64,000 nucleotides of DNA from Collybiopsis luxurians FD-317 M1. Its lineage: Eukaryota; Basidiomycota; Agaricomycetes; Agaricales; Omphalotaceae. Positions 1 through 12,390 of the stretch are shown here, piece by piece (within the stretch, counting starts at the first letter, position 1; every line of letters starts with the position of its first letter). The position numbers and the translations under genes are program-made. Location of the stretch: the NCBI GenBank assembly GCA_000827265.1, contig KN834823.1:8063-72062 (forward strand), read 5' to 3'. The notes beneath the pieces were generated by a model that made no database searches, was not told the DNA's origin, and was given only the letters and a program-made list of their open reading frames with translations.

Positions 1-1
1 T

Positions 2-466
2 TCACACATTATCTCTGGCTCAGATGACAAAACTATCTGTATTTGGGATGCAAAAACTGGAGTGAATTTGCAGACACTAGAAGGTCACACAGATTCTGTT
101 CACTCTGTTGCATTCTCCAATGATGACTCTCACATTGTATCTGGCTCATTGGACAAGACTGTACGCATCTGGGATGCAATCCCAAGAGCCAATGTGGCAA
201 CATCCAGAGCCCTGAGCAATGATGTCCCTCTTGATCCACCCAAACACCTTTTTACTACTTCTGAGAGGGAGAGTGGCTGGCTGTTTGATTTTGATTCTTC
301 TCACCCAAATCGTATCATGTGGCTGCCTCCTCCTCTTATTGAAAGTTTGCCTATTTATCCCTGCCTTAACATCCTGTCTCGCTATGGCCACACATTTGTT
401 ACTTATGATCCTGATTTTGTTGGGACCAACTGGATGAATTGCTACAATCCTACTGGTACTAAGTGA
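2..466 (+). CDS. WD40-repeat C-terminus of an NLR-type (NACHT-WD40) protein, cut by the window edge
   Basis: The frame is open from base 2 to a TGA at 464-466. It shows one partial and one full WD40 repeat of the usual 42-residue period, with GH-type starts (LEGHTDSV), SVAFS strands and closing IWDA. A tail of about 90 residues follows, including FTTSERESGW and WLPPPLIESLP. The same repeat type and tail recur at 35965-36655, so this is the end of a sister NLR gene. In fungal NLRs the WD40 propeller is the ligand-sensing part behind a NACHT ATPase; the NACHT part here would lie left of the window. No stop or frameshift is visible, so this copy is better preserved than the second. Family assignment is firm; the ligand is unknown. 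Confidence 0.85.
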   Translation, partial: SHIISGSDDKTICIWDAKTGVNLQTLEGHTDSVHSVAFSNDDSHIVSGSLDKTVRIWDAIPRANVATSRALSNDVPLDPPKHLFTTSERESGWLFDFDSSHPNRIMWLPPPLIESLPIYPCLNILSRYGHTFVTYDPDFVGTNWMNCYNPTGTK

Positions 467-784
467 TGATATCCAAGTGTTTGGTTTTGTAATCTGGTTT
501 GTTGAGGTACTGAATTCTGGTTCCCTTTGATACTCGTGAATTGTACCTCTAACTGTTTTGTTGATGCACATGAATGATATACGTTCTGTTGAGCTTTGCC
601 TTTCACCTGCCAGGAAATCTATTCCAGCGTATACTACGAATTAAAAGATCACATGCAACATTCTTTGCTTGCCGAGCAAACACCGAGTCTTCAAATGTTC
701 TTCACTATTTGATATCTTTTTTACCACATGAAGGAAAGGTAAATTCTTCATTTATTCTCTCTGCTTCTTATCCAAAGGTCCTGT
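467..784. other. 3' flank of the first NLR gene
   Basis: No gene is seen. The sequence is alignable with 36656-36990 behind the second NLR gene, including a stretch starting TTTGATACTC and one containing GATATACGTTCTG. The duplicated unit therefore includes the 3' flank, not only the coding part. Confidence 0.6.
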
Positions 785-1230
785 GATCCTTGGCGCTTAC
801 TCTCGCAATCGATGAATCAGAAAACTGTGGTCTGTATGACCGGAAAGGCCCGAATAATCCGATATACATTCAGAAGCAAATGTGTATTTGGGAGACCTAC
901 GTACTTGTTCAATGTTCATATACTAAGATAAAACCAGCCGATCGAAAGCCATCGGGGAGGCCATATTTTGAGTTATTTCAAGGAAGTATATGAAGCGAAG
1001 ATGAATGACATAACACGGTAACTAAAGCTTCACCATTATTAGAGCCCAACGAGAGAGAGATAACATATGGAAACGGTCAGGCGGTTTACATATATCTTTT
1101 GCTCCGATTCGTTCTCCCTTCTTGCATTAATATCTTAGCAGCGATCAAACTCAGTGCGCAATTTGAGCCGGTAAAGTTATGGGATCCGATCCCGACGATC
1201 TCCTCGGATATAATTGGAGTGAGAAAGCGG

Positions 1231-1237
1231 CTATAAG
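1231..1237 (+). promoter_or_regulatory. TATA-like box in block A
   Basis: CTATAAGACGCC lies about 30 nt upstream of a pyrimidine-rich leader. The ATAAGACGCC core is shared with block B and as ATAAGACACC with block D. Block C has TAGACGCC. Conservation across diverged copies favours a real core promoter, but there is no direct proof. Confidence 0.4.
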
Positions 1238-1684
1238 ACGCCTTTTCTTTCCTGCTACCTGGATTTGCTTGCTCGGTTCCCGCTCGTTGCCTTCCTTTGT
1301 ATCGCCCTCCATCCATTTTCTGATCCCTCTTGCTTGCGTTCTCCTGCGGCCTTTGCCAGCGTCGAATTCAGCGCTCCAGCAACTCTATATCATTTGGAAA
1401 TTGGCCGTCCGCATGAAGAAACTCGCTGGTCAACGATGTGGTCAAAGATGCAGTCAAACAGTTTTTGGGTACTTGCCCCAGGTACGTTGCTTTCTGCCTG
1501 TACTTTGTATAATTTTCTCATCGATGCCTATCAACCAGGAGTTTTTTTACTGTTATACCTTCCAAGTCAGTAACGAAGTTGTATATCTGTGATGGTGGAA
1601 ATTGATTTTTGTAGCGAAAGGGCTATTCCGTTGCGTAGACCCTAGCCTTTTATTCACAAAGTTGATACCTCATTATCATTCCAT

Positions 1685-1903
1685 TCAGTCGTCCCGCAGA
1701 GTATATTCTATGGAACCCACAAACTCCTCATCCGAGTTATCAAATCTTTCAACGAGGATATAGCCGAAGCTTATCTTTCCATTCCTAGCCGTATTCTGCC
1801 CCAACTGAATCACTCGATCATACCTCGAAATAGTCAAACCTTCCTTGGAATCCTTCACAACGTGCAGACACGCATTTGCCCTTGACGATCTCGGTAACGC
1901 CAA
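1685..1903 (-). other. Minus-strand reading frame conserved between blocks A and D
   Basis: Read on the minus strand this gives a 72-residue frame containing ANACLHVV, KEGLTI and YILVERFD. The matching frame in block D (38049-38264) keeps ANACLHV, KEGLTI and YILVERFD despite many base changes. Block B has a weaker relative with ANLCLKV. I recognise no family. It could be an exon of a gene that runs against the acetyl-CoA hydrolase, or chance openness in a duplicated segment. It has no plausible intron evidence, so the call stays weak. Confidence 0.3.
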
Positions 1904-2260
1904 ATAAAGCGGAAGCTATGTTTGTGTTAAGATGCACCGGAGAGTGATAGGAAGAGCGATTAGACGGAGCTTTGACAGACTCAAGAGAGGTTATAGAAGG
2001 GAGATCACTCGAGTCGTTGTCGCTCTTACAATCTGGGATCGAGAACATGTAGAGTTGGACGACAGCAAGGATGGCGAAGGGACTATTCGATTGCGTGTGG
2101 GTTTGGATGGGAGTTTTGTGGGATACGAGTTCATTTGTGCTTTGCGGGATTTGTGGTCCATATCTCATACTTGTGTGTTCCGATAGGTACGTTCTGTCGG
2201 TTCGTCGATTCCGGCTAGGTTATTTCAAGTATCGAGCCGCCAACTATTCAAGTTTGTACG

Positions 2261-2640
2261 GGTAATACTTTTGGGGATGAGTTACAAGAGTTTAATCTTT
2301 TTTTTTCACTGTATTTCTGTATAACCACTTTTCTTCGACGCTGGTTCCTCCTTTGTACCCGTTTTTCATGTATCGCAACTGCCGAAAGAATCTCCGATAA
2401 GAGTTGAGGATGAGATAAGATATAGATAAGATTAGTTGTGCCGCCCGGGACTTTCTGCCGGAACTCACTCTTACGCCAACCAACTCACTCAAATTCAGTC
2501 GATTCTTGGTGCTCAAAGTGGTGATGTATATACCCCGCAGTATTGCCCCGCACCTGTGCCTCGTTGTGGTTCCTAACCCGTAAATGACTTCGCGCCCAGT
2601 TAATATTCAATCAACGTCCTTGCCGCACCATTGGTTTAGG
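2261..2640. other. No gene seen
   Basis: This sits between block A and the acetyl-CoA hydrolase pseudogene. Block D lacks the corresponding segment (from about 2000 to 2680) and joins directly to the hydrolase part at 38340. It is therefore either an insertion in A or a deletion in D. Confidence 0.4.
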
Positions 2641-4296
<1,656 letters not shown>

Positions 4297-5560
4297 GGGG
4301 ATCGATGGATGATAGCGGTATCAACGGGTGTGGTGGCGATTGAGAGATGAAGTTTACGAAGTAGTAACTGTGACCTGCTGACCCAACATGAGGCAATTGC
4401 TATTAATGACATCGCAAATGGAACCCGTGTCATGTTCAGGTTCCCCTGGTGTAATTCAGGAGAGGAACCGTCCATAAGACGCCTTTTCGGTCCGGCCACC
4501 TGGACCCGCTTGCTCGGTTCCAGCTCGTCGCCATTTTTGTATCCAGTTCCATCCATTCTCCAAATCTTCTTGCTTCTGTTCTACTTCAGCTCTTGCCAGC
4601 TTCGAATTCACCCCTCCAGCCTTATGGTTTTCAAATCTTAGTAGCCGACACGCAGAAGAATCTCCTTTATGGTTAGAGTCGATATTGAAGATGTAGTTAA
4701 AAATTATTGTGTACTTGCCGCAGGTACGTTTCTTTCTGCCTTGACTGTGTATTCTTATCGATGCCCATCAGACAGGAGCTTTTGGCCCCTGAGCCTTCTA
4801 CGACATGTGGATATCCATGCTGAGGGAAGTTAGTTTTTTCGGCAGAAGGCCGATTCCGTTGCGTAAATTCTGGTCGCTTTGAAGCACACATAGAATATCT
4901 AATCAACATGTTCCTTCAACGTTGCGAGATCTCACCTATTGAAACCTCAACCTCCCGCTCCAGCAAACCACCAAATCTACGAATCTCTCGAATATAATAC
5001 TGTCGAAGCTTGTCAGTCTATTCTTAGGATCCGCTGTACCAACTGACTTGGTTGGTTTGACTCCAAAATAGCCAAATCCTCGTCGAAACTCTCGCTGACT
5101 TTCAGACATAAATTTGCCCCGGAATTTCGGCGTAACCCCAGATCAAGCGATGGCGGCATTTAGGTTTGGAATCGTCGGCTAATAATGGGTAGAGGGATCA
5201 GGCGGAGCGTTTAGAATCTGGAGTGAGGTCGTAGAAGGGAGGGGGACTACTCGAGTTGTTGTTGACCCTGCAGAGTGTAAACAGTAGAGTTGGATTACTG
5301 GAAGGTTGGCGAAGGGATCGTATGATAACGTGTGGTTTTGGGCTGGAGTTTTTGCAGGATGGAATGATTGATTGCTGCATGGGATTTGTGGCTCTTAATC
5401 CATATTTGTGAGATTAAACATGTATTCCGTCTGTTCATTGAATAGAGCAAGGTAATATTGAAAATTAACCTGAAAACTCTTTGTCCTGGGACGCGGAACG
5501 GTTTTCCGATAAGAGATAAGCAAACATGAGAAAGATAAGATATTGATAAGATCTGTTATG
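4297..5560 (+). repeat. Block B, second copy of the duplicated segment
   Basis: After a short hydrolase 3' flank (also seen at 62150-62290) the block starts again at about 4430: CATAAGACGCCTTTTC at 4472, a CTTGCTCGGTTCC leader at 4511, TGTACTTGCCGCAGGTACG at 4710, then a diverged match to 1685-2100. Frames are broken throughout. No hydrolase core follows, so this copy is truncated on its right side. Confidence 0.5.
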
Positions 5561-6578
5561 CTGCCCGCGGAACTTGCTCTTTTTTACCTTGATACGCCAC
5601 GTTTATATTCAGTCTTTTGATACTTAATACGCTCAAGCGATAAAGCCAGAATCGATACCAGCCTGCCCTGATCCGCTAATAATATAGGGATGTTACCTTC
5701 ATGGTCTGCTAATACATCTCCCTCTACGTTGTCCACCACTGGCTTAGACCCAGGCTATTTTTTTCGTTTTAAATCGCCCAGTGAATAAAGATTTGTAGGG
5801 GAACCCCGACTAGGAACAGGATCTATCGATCATAACAAGGCTGAAAGTGCTAAATTTATGGATGAGGGCTTCAGCTCCGTGCGTTATACTACTAAAATTT
5901 CCTCACCAACGAAATGCCTAATTAATTTTTTGACCTGTGCTCATGCCTAACCTTAAACAACATTTCAGGTCTAGTATTCATGTTTACTACAGGCCTATAT
6001 GGATTTCTTAAAAGACGCATTGTTGTTAAGGGAAGAGGGGCATGGGGAGTCATTGAACAAGGGGAATTCTTTGAATGCATGCGCAATTTCCTCCAAACTT
6101 GCCTACATGGGGATCAAGAAGGGGCTCTCCTCCTACTATCCCCGCTCAGATTCTAAAGATAATTGGTTCTGGAACACAATCCCCCTTCTAAAATCCGAGG
6201 AATTTGTGTTCCTTCTTGAAGGGCGCGCGATGTAATGTAACTCTTGTCAGTGGGGCGCAGTCACGAGTTTGAATTTCTTAAGCGCTAGGGCGCTAATGTC
6301 ATCTGACGTGATCGACTTCATGTCATTCTTTTTATGTTTCCTTCCTAATCATGACAAAGGTTCCTTTGCCCTCAGATGTCATCACCGAAAATGGCAAAGA
6401 TGTTAGGAACAAATCTAATCGCACTGAAAAGGGCAATGGTGTCGGGACCCTGAAAAAACGGTGCGCCCGTGGATATATATGGTAAGGAAACGGAGCTTGC
6501 TAATAGTAAGTCAATAATTATAATGCCTCTTGCTATACCCATAGATTTTAGATTTTCTTACCCAATTGGTTATTACAA
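5561..6578. other. No recognisable gene; one 78-codon frame
   Basis: A frame at 5999-6235 (+) begins MDFLKDALLLREEG and ends before a TAA. It has no motif I know and no relative elsewhere in the window. The rest is unassigned and mostly AT-rich. Confidence 0.4.
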
Positions 6579-7949
6579 CTATGATGTTGCTGGGTGCAAC
6601 ATCTCGCGCGCCGTAGCGCTCTCCCGTATAAGGGCATTTTTACTAGGACCAGGTGTCGAAGGTTCCTCGTCTTCTGGAATGGTGCCTTCAGTACTCTTGT
6701 CTACAATGTCAGTAGGACTGGTCCCGTTCAGAGCCTGCTCTAGAGCTGTAGTAGTTGCATTAGTGCATAGTGTATATCCACCTAGGCACTCACTTGCCTT
6801 TTTCACTACATTTCTTGAGTCGGAGCGACATGGCAGCTTGGAGAGAGTCAATATACGAATCGTACTTGAGTATCTCCAACAATAAATATTCCGATTTCTT
6901 TTCCCAATTACTCATAGCTTTGATGGCATTACCCGTCCGGGGCTGGTACTAACAAACAGAATGAATCAGTACTGGTAACCCACCAGGAAGTTAAAAGCTG
7001 GCAACATACCAACGCCGCCATGGGCTCGCGCAGTTCATGATGTCTCTGTATATCTCTCTTCAATGACCTGACATGTTTCCGCAACGCATCCAACTGAGTC
7101 TCTTAGTCGTGCAGACTAGAGACCGTTTGCGGCACGGGCGGTTTCCAATCATTGATAAATATCCGTTCATTCCAAGGCGACTGTCCAGAACGGACAGTAG
7201 CCTCCCCTTCTCGCCAATTGAACCTGCTGCGAGCGCTGCGGACGCTTGTTACGTCATTATCTCGTGTAGTTTCGCTATCTGGTTGAAAGCGGGCGGTTCC
7301 AGCCGTATTCCATATTGGAAACACCGCCAGCCAGAGGTTCTTTGCTGGTTCATGCCGCCCAATAGTTGCATGTGGACACCCACTCTTTGACTAGTGCTTC
7401 AGTTCCTGCTTGAAAGAAGTATACACTGCCGTTGGCGAGCGTAAGAACCATACAATGAGGTCTTTGTCGGTTATACCCGGGAGGCGGTAAGACGTGTGCT
7501 AGAGAGTGTGCGAGTTGCACGATACCAACACGATTGGCATTGGACTGACCAACGTCAGTATTGCATCGCATCCACAATTAAACAAGCTGTCAACTTACCA
7601 ACCAATTACCTCCGCCAAAGACGCCCGACCCGTCCGCGCCATTCTCACCAAAAGTGAACATATTGAGCTCTCGCTTTTGTATGACAACAAACACATCCAG
7701 CCATGCCTTGTCTTTCGCTCGTTTGTTGGTGGATTCCCAGTACTGTTTCCGACATAACATGCCCTCCTTTGCCCAGGGAGCACCTAGTAATGCCAGCTCT
7801 TCATTGGTGATGCTGATAGTCGTTGCAGCCGAATTAGCACTCCGTACGCTGCGGTCATCGTCTTCCTGTGTTTCACAGATGATTGTATGGTTCAGGTTTG
7901 ATGCAAAGCCAAGAGTCGGGCAAAGGAAGGAGGAGCTCGAACCTTGCAT
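6579..7949 (-). pseudogene. C-terminal fragment of a PH-domain protein, probably a Sec7/PH ARF-GEF
   Basis: On the minus strand the exons give, in order: SITNEELALLGAPWAKEG and YWESTNKRAKDKAWLDVFVV (PH start), NANRVGIVQLAHSLA, PPPGYNRQRPHC, VYFFQAGTEALVKEWV and CNYWAA (PH end), then INDWKPP, a coiled-coil stretch with LRKHVRSLKRDI, WEKKSEYLLLEI and DSYIDSLQAAM, and a Pro/Glu tail ending at a TAG (6579-6581). A clean intron lies at 7545-7598 (54 nt) and another of about 58 nt near 6950-7010. In the family the Sec7 domain precedes PH; here it is missing, so the fragment is 5'-truncated near 7950. A TGA follows CNYWAA where family members have arginine, and a frameshift follows. It is dead, but its CpG content is high. 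Confidence 0.6.
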
Positions 7950-8117
7950 GACCTGAGGGCAATTGGATTAATTCGTCTTTTAGAATCGACTCACTTCGTT
8001 GTAAAGGCAAGTTAGTGGACTTTAAATTTGCCAAGTGACTTTGTCAACACCCGTTCAGTAGTTCATATACGAAAATAAAACCAGCAGATCGGAAGCCTCA
8101 GGAAGGTTACAGCCATT

Positions 8118-8334
8118 TGCAAAAAGTCTTGCCCACTCGAGATTCAACTGCTGTTTATCTGTATTTAGTATTTTGATAGGATTCCTATATAATTCAAGTG
8201 CTGGTATGCCCGAAGATAGCGATGGGCTCATGGTCGGATGGTGGTTCCATACAATTTGGTGGGCCTAGGCCTCGAAATGTATAGGATGAGTAAATACAGC
8301 TGTTGAAAACTTGAGTGGGCAAAACTTTTTGCAA
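8118..8334. mobile_element. 217-bp inverted-repeat element (MITE-like) in block C upstream region
   Basis: The left end TTGCAAAAAGTCTTGCCCAC and the reverse complement of the right end TTGCAAAAAGTTTTGCCCAC match over about 40 bp with a few transitions. Flanks read ACAGCCAT and ACAGCTGT, possibly a decayed 8-bp target duplication. The paralogous site in block A (around 950-965) has no such insert. The element has no coding capacity. An 8-bp duplication would suggest a hAT-type element, but that is inference. Confidence 0.6.
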
Positions 8335-8359
8335 ACAGCTGTATATTTAGAGTTATTTC

Positions 8360-8706
8360 AACTTGATGCCCTGTCGTTGGTAATGGGCCAACGCTGCCGC
8401 GTGGCAGGGACTCGTGCCCAGCATACATCTTCTCATATGCCGTCAAAGCCGTGCAATGATGAGCACAGGTTATATGACATCACAAAATGCAATCTTACCT
8501 TAATGTAGCTTAGTTCCATTGGACCGGATCTTCTCATATGCCGTCAAAGCCTTGTAATTTCAATTGCAATATGATAGTTATCCGTATCCACCATTTAGTT
8601 TGAGTAATCAATATTATGAGACTAATACAAAATTGCCTGTCTAGGATCAGGCACGGAATTCACCACCTCAAAAACTCGGCATTCCATTTCATTCCATGCA
8701 CTCGTA
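8360..8706 (+). repeat. Short structured repeat, copy 1
   Basis: Nearly identical copies lie at 55565-55923 (+) and, shortened, at 57943-58241 (minus). All begin AACTTGATGCCCTG. The first 60 nt fold on paper into nested stems: GTTGG/CCAAC and CTGCC/GGCAG inside CCCTGCC/GGCAGGG in copies 2 and 3. A 22-nt segment starting CTTCTCATATGCCGTC occurs twice within each copy. It interrupts GAGTTATTTCAAGGAAG, which is intact at 968-984 and near 37310. It has no open frame. Confidence 0.75.
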
Positions 8707-9410
8707 AAGAAGAATATTAAGCGAAGATGAATGACGTAACATGGTAACTAAGGCTTCACCATCATTAGAGCCCATCAAGAGGGAGATAAGTTATGGAAAC
8801 GATCAGACGTTCTACATGCATCTTTTGCTCAGACTCGATCTCCATTTTAGCAGTGATCAAACTCAGTGCATAATTTGACACAGCATCAGATATGGGATTC
8901 GATCCCAACTATCTCCTCGGATATAATCAGAGTGAGAGAAAGCGGCCGCAAGAGTCTAGACGCCTTTTCTCCCCCGCCACTTGCTTGCTCGGTTTACGCC
9001 CTCCTTCCATTTTCTGATCTCTCTTGCTTGCGTTCCCCTGCAGCCTTTGCCAGTGTCCAATTCACCGCTCCAGCAACTTTTATATTATTTGCAAATTGAC
9101 CATCCGCAAGAAGAAATTAGTCCGAGGCGTAATCACAGATGCAGGCAAACAGTTTTGGGTCCTTGCCGCAGGTACGTTGCTTTCTGCCTTCACTATGTAC
9201 AATTTCTCATCGATAGCTATCAAACAGGTGTTTTTTCTACCGTTATCCCTTTTGAGTCGGTAACGAAGTTTCGTACTCATGATGTTGGGGGAAATCGGTT
9301 TTTGTGGCCAAAGGGCTATTCCGTTGCATAGACCCTGGCCTGTCATTCACAAAATTGATACCTGATTATCATTTTCATTCAGTCATCCCGCAAAGTCTAT
9401 TCTTCGGAAC
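8707..9410 (+). repeat. Block C, third copy of the duplicated segment, cut by a gypsy fragment
   Basis: The landmarks of block A recur: AGATGAATGACGTAAC at 8724, the ATCTCCTCGGATATAATC stretch at 8910, the leader with CTTGCTTGCTCGG, TTTTGGGTCCTTGCCGCAGG and GTACGTTGCTTTCTGCC. Similarity to A stops near 9410 within GGAACTGACAAAC, where Ty3/gypsy pol begins. CpG is retained, so this copy has escaped the decay seen in block D. Confidence 0.6.
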
Positions 9411-11190
9411 TGACAAACCTAAAAACCAATATCCTCTTCCATTAATTCAGGAACTTATCAATAAACTAAAAGGCACTAAAGTATTCTCAAAAATGGATAT
9501 TCAATGGGGATACAATAACATTCAGATAAAAGAGGGTGACAAATGCAAAGCAGTTTTTAGAACCAATCATGGACTTTTTGAACTGACGGTTATGTTTTTT
9601 GGACTTACAAATTCCCCAGCAACATTCCAGGCTTTTATGAACCATATATTAAAGCCTTTAATCAATGAAAGACATGTTATTGTAAATGAAATTCTTGTGT
9701 TCAATGTTGACATCACAGAACACCAATGTATTATTCTCAGAATTCTCGAAGAAAACAAATTATATCTTAAACCTGAGAAATGTACCTTTCAGTTTTCATA
9801 TGTTGATGACTTAGGAATTATTGTAAGAAATGGTATTGTCCAAATGAATCCAAAGAAAGTGGAAGCTGTAGCAAGATGGCCTACTCCAGAAAAGAAATGA
9901 GACATACAATTGTTTTTAGGCTTTTGTAACTTTTTCCAATGATTTATCAGAGAGTTCAGTGAAGTCATCCATTCATTGAGTCATATAACAGGAAATTCAG
10001 AATGGTCATGGGGATCTGCAGAACAGCAATCATTTGAAACACTTAAATCATGAATTGCTGAAGACATTACATTATTGGTTCCATGAGATAATGGAAAATG
10101 CTGTGTAGAAGCTGATATCTGATTTTGCTAATGGTGCTGTCTTATTGCAACAAATAGATGGTAAATGGTATCCAGTAGATTTTAGATCTAGATCTCTTAA
10201 TGAAGTCGAATGAAACTATGAGATCTATGACAAAGAAATGATGGTTATTATGGATTCATTGGATGAATGGCATCAGTATCTCCTTGGAGCACAACATACT
10301 GTGGAAATTTGGATAGATTATCAGAATCTTCAATATTTTCAAAAACCACAGAAGCTTAATTATCAACAAGCACACTGGGTTACAGAATTATCTGAATATT
10401 CTGTTGAATTATATCATAAACTGGGCAAATCTATGAGCAATTCAGATGCCCTGTCACAGATAATAGGTCTTGAGACAGGGGTAAATGACAATAAAGATAT
10501 TGTTTTGCTTAAACCAGAACTTTTTATCCAAGCAATACAATAGGAAATCCCAAAGATAACCTGATTAGTGAAATTCAAAAGAACACCCAAACAGTAGATG
10601 GACTGGACTTTTGGGGATGACATGTTTTATTGGGAAAACTGGATTTATGTACCTAGAAACCAAGAATTACAAGGAAAAGTCATAAAAGTACACCATGACT
10701 TGATTCTTACTGGACATCCAGGACAATATAAAACACAGGAACTTGTAACTTGTACTTATTGGCGGCCCAGTGTAAACAGGGATATAGCTTGATATGTGAA
10801 AGGATGCAAGAAATGTTAGGCTACAAAAGTACATAGGACAAAACCAGTCCAATCACTTAAACTGCATGACATACTGTCAGAACCATGGGAAACTATTAGA
10901 GCAGATCTTATTGGAGAATTACTGGAATCTGGATATAATGTGGTTGCTGTAGTCACAGACAAATTTATGAAATGACTTAGACTTGTTCCAACCAGTATGA
11001 GTCTTATGTCAGAAGGCATGACTAGAATATATCAAGACAAGATTTTTCCAATTCAGATTACCATGAAAGATCACCCATGATAGAGGACCACAGTACCATT
11101 CCCATTTCATGAAGGAATTATAACAAATGTTGGGCATAGAGACAAATTACACCACAGCATATCCTCCTAGGACCAATGGATGTCAGTTCT
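9411..11190 (+). pseudogene. Ty3/gypsy pol fragment: reverse transcriptase, RNase H, integrase
   Basis: The frame opens inside RT with YPLPLIQELINKL, FSKMDIQWGYNNIQI and FGLTNSPATFQAFMN. The catalytic YxDD position reads IVNEIL, so the polymerase is dead. RNase H landmarks follow (NYEIYDKEMM, WIDYQNLQYF), then the integrase zinc-binding region (GHPGQYKT, CKKC region near 10810) and a degenerate core to about 11180. Gag, protease and the first part of RT are missing. At least six in-frame TGAs sit where the family has arginine (for example before DIQLFLGFCNFF, FIREFSE, NYEIYDKE and YVKGCKKC), as expected from CGA to TGA change. The left junction is with block C; the right junction is with an LTR-like sequence. 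Confidence 0.85.
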
Positions 11191-11195
11191 ACCAT

Positions 11196-11563
11196 TGTTT
11201 TGGATATTATGATCTAATGATTGGATCACTTACTACTTACAACAGGATTACAATAAGGAATACATACATTCTTTGATTGGAGATTGTTTCATATTATTCA
11301 TAGTACTTACATTCTTCTACCCTTGACAATAAGCATATGATATTTATTATTCCAAGACAGTATAAATACTTGTAGTTTTAGTAGTTTACTCTTTAGCTTC
11401 AATCTTGTCTTTTCTCCTTTACTTTCTACTCACTACATTCTATATACTTTGTTCTTGAAGTGACACCTAGTAACTCTAGCATCTATACTGAGGGCCTCTG
11501 TTGCTATATCTCAGTAGCTGAGTTTACCGTTGCTGACAGAGAGTCCCTTTGAGAAAATAACAG
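11196..11563 (+). repeat. LTR-like sequence, possibly a solo LTR
   Basis: It starts TGTTTTGGATATTATG and ends AAAATAACA, giving short inverted ends, with a TATA-like GTATAAATAC at about 11361. The bounding pentamers ACCAT and GTGCT do not match, so neither the boundaries nor the solo-LTR status is secure. Confidence 0.35.
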
Positions 11564-11742
11564 TGCTAGAGAGTAAAAAATGGCAATTGACAGAGCAAAA
11601 GTTTACATTGGATATATAGATGGGAAAAAAATTAAAAATGAGTGAAAGGATCAATCAAGGAGGGTGAGGAAGTTTTCGGCACTCATAAACTGATAAGTAA
11701 TTATTTCATTGTATTATACACATGTTTTACAGGCAGTATCAA

Positions 11743-11815
11743 GGATAGGGTTGCGCACATGGGCGCCATTGCAGGAAGGATAGGGTCGCGCACACACAGG
11801 GCACCATTGCAGGAA
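11743..11815 (+). repeat. Two tandem copies of a ~36-bp unit
   Basis: AAGGATAGGGTTGCGCACA and AAGGATAGGGTCGCGCACA each lead to a copy of CACCATTGCAGGA or CGCCATTGCAGGA. The surrounding 11564-12049 holds no gene I can see. Confidence 0.6.
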
Positions 11816-12049
11816 AAGTAGCCCAGAATTCAGAGTGCTAATTTTTGCTTAGTAAATATTGGTTAATTAAGTGGGCATCTATACCGAGCTAGTTTCATAT
11901 ATAGGATCAATGTCTCGCTGGGATCCCCCAGCTCCTCGATTATGGTTTTTACTTGGTATTTGAGGCTTTGCTATCCTGTCTGATTTTTTATTTTGTTGCT
12001 CTCAAAGCCATTATTGTGGCTTTATGACCTCTGCCTGAACCTTATACAA

Positions 12050-12390
12050 GGGGCTGCCAGTATTGCAGAAGCCCAAATCAGCAGGTACAAGGGTATCCAT
12101 GAGAATATCCCTATTTCGGACCCCATTTGTATGCAGTGCCAATAGCTGCCATAACAAGTGGTGGCTTTTATTTGACTTATATGTGAATTATGTGAACTGG
12201 GATGCTGATAATGGTGTATAACCTGCAGCTTATCTGAGAGTTGTCATTATATTTACTTCTAACCTCTTGAAATTTGACAAAGAGGTATCTTTTGACCAAT
12301 TCTCAAAATATTGTAAGGTCACCAAAAGAGCTACTCCCATGGATACCCTTGTACCTGCTGATTTTAGCAAATGCAATACTGGCACCCCCC
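12050..12390. mobile_element. 341-bp segment with 56-bp inverted ends (MITE-like)
   Basis: The left arm contains CTGCCAGTATTGCA and AATCAGCAGGTACAAGGG followed by TATCCATG. The right arm (12335-12390) is its reverse complement with about 8 differences in 56. The centre is non-coding. No clear target duplication was found, so it may be an old element or a fold-back. Confidence 0.55.

Larger units (their letters stand above)
785..2260 (+). repeat. Block A of a four-copy duplicated segment, upstream of an acetyl-CoA hydrolase pseudogene
   Basis: This segment recurs at 4430-5560 (B), 8707-9410 (C) and 36991-38340 (D). Shared landmarks in order are an AGATAA-rich stretch, a TATA-like ATAAGACGCC, a pyrimidine-rich leader with CTTGCTCGGTTCC, a short open stretch ending TTTTGGGTACTTGCC, and a likely 5' splice site GGTACGTTGCTTTC. 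The 3' site about 55 nt later is less clear. I cannot name the protein encoded by the short exon. The layout (TATA, leader, small exon, intron) looks like the 5' end of a gene now broken in every copy. A and C keep many CpGs and D has lost nearly all. Confidence 0.6.

Noticed and set aside
785..2260. Block A as the N-terminal exons of the acetyl-CoA hydrolase
   Set aside because: No N-terminal hydrolase motif was found in it, and copy E has genuine upstream hydrolase exons without this block.
8360..8440. Pol III promoter boxes or a tRNA-like head in the short structured repeat
   Set aside because: GGGACTCGTGCCC is only loosely like a B box and no matching A box or cloverleaf could be drawn.
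11196..11563. Solo LTR with target duplication
   Set aside because: Bounding pentamers ACCAT and GTGCT differ, so it is kept only as an LTR-like sequence.
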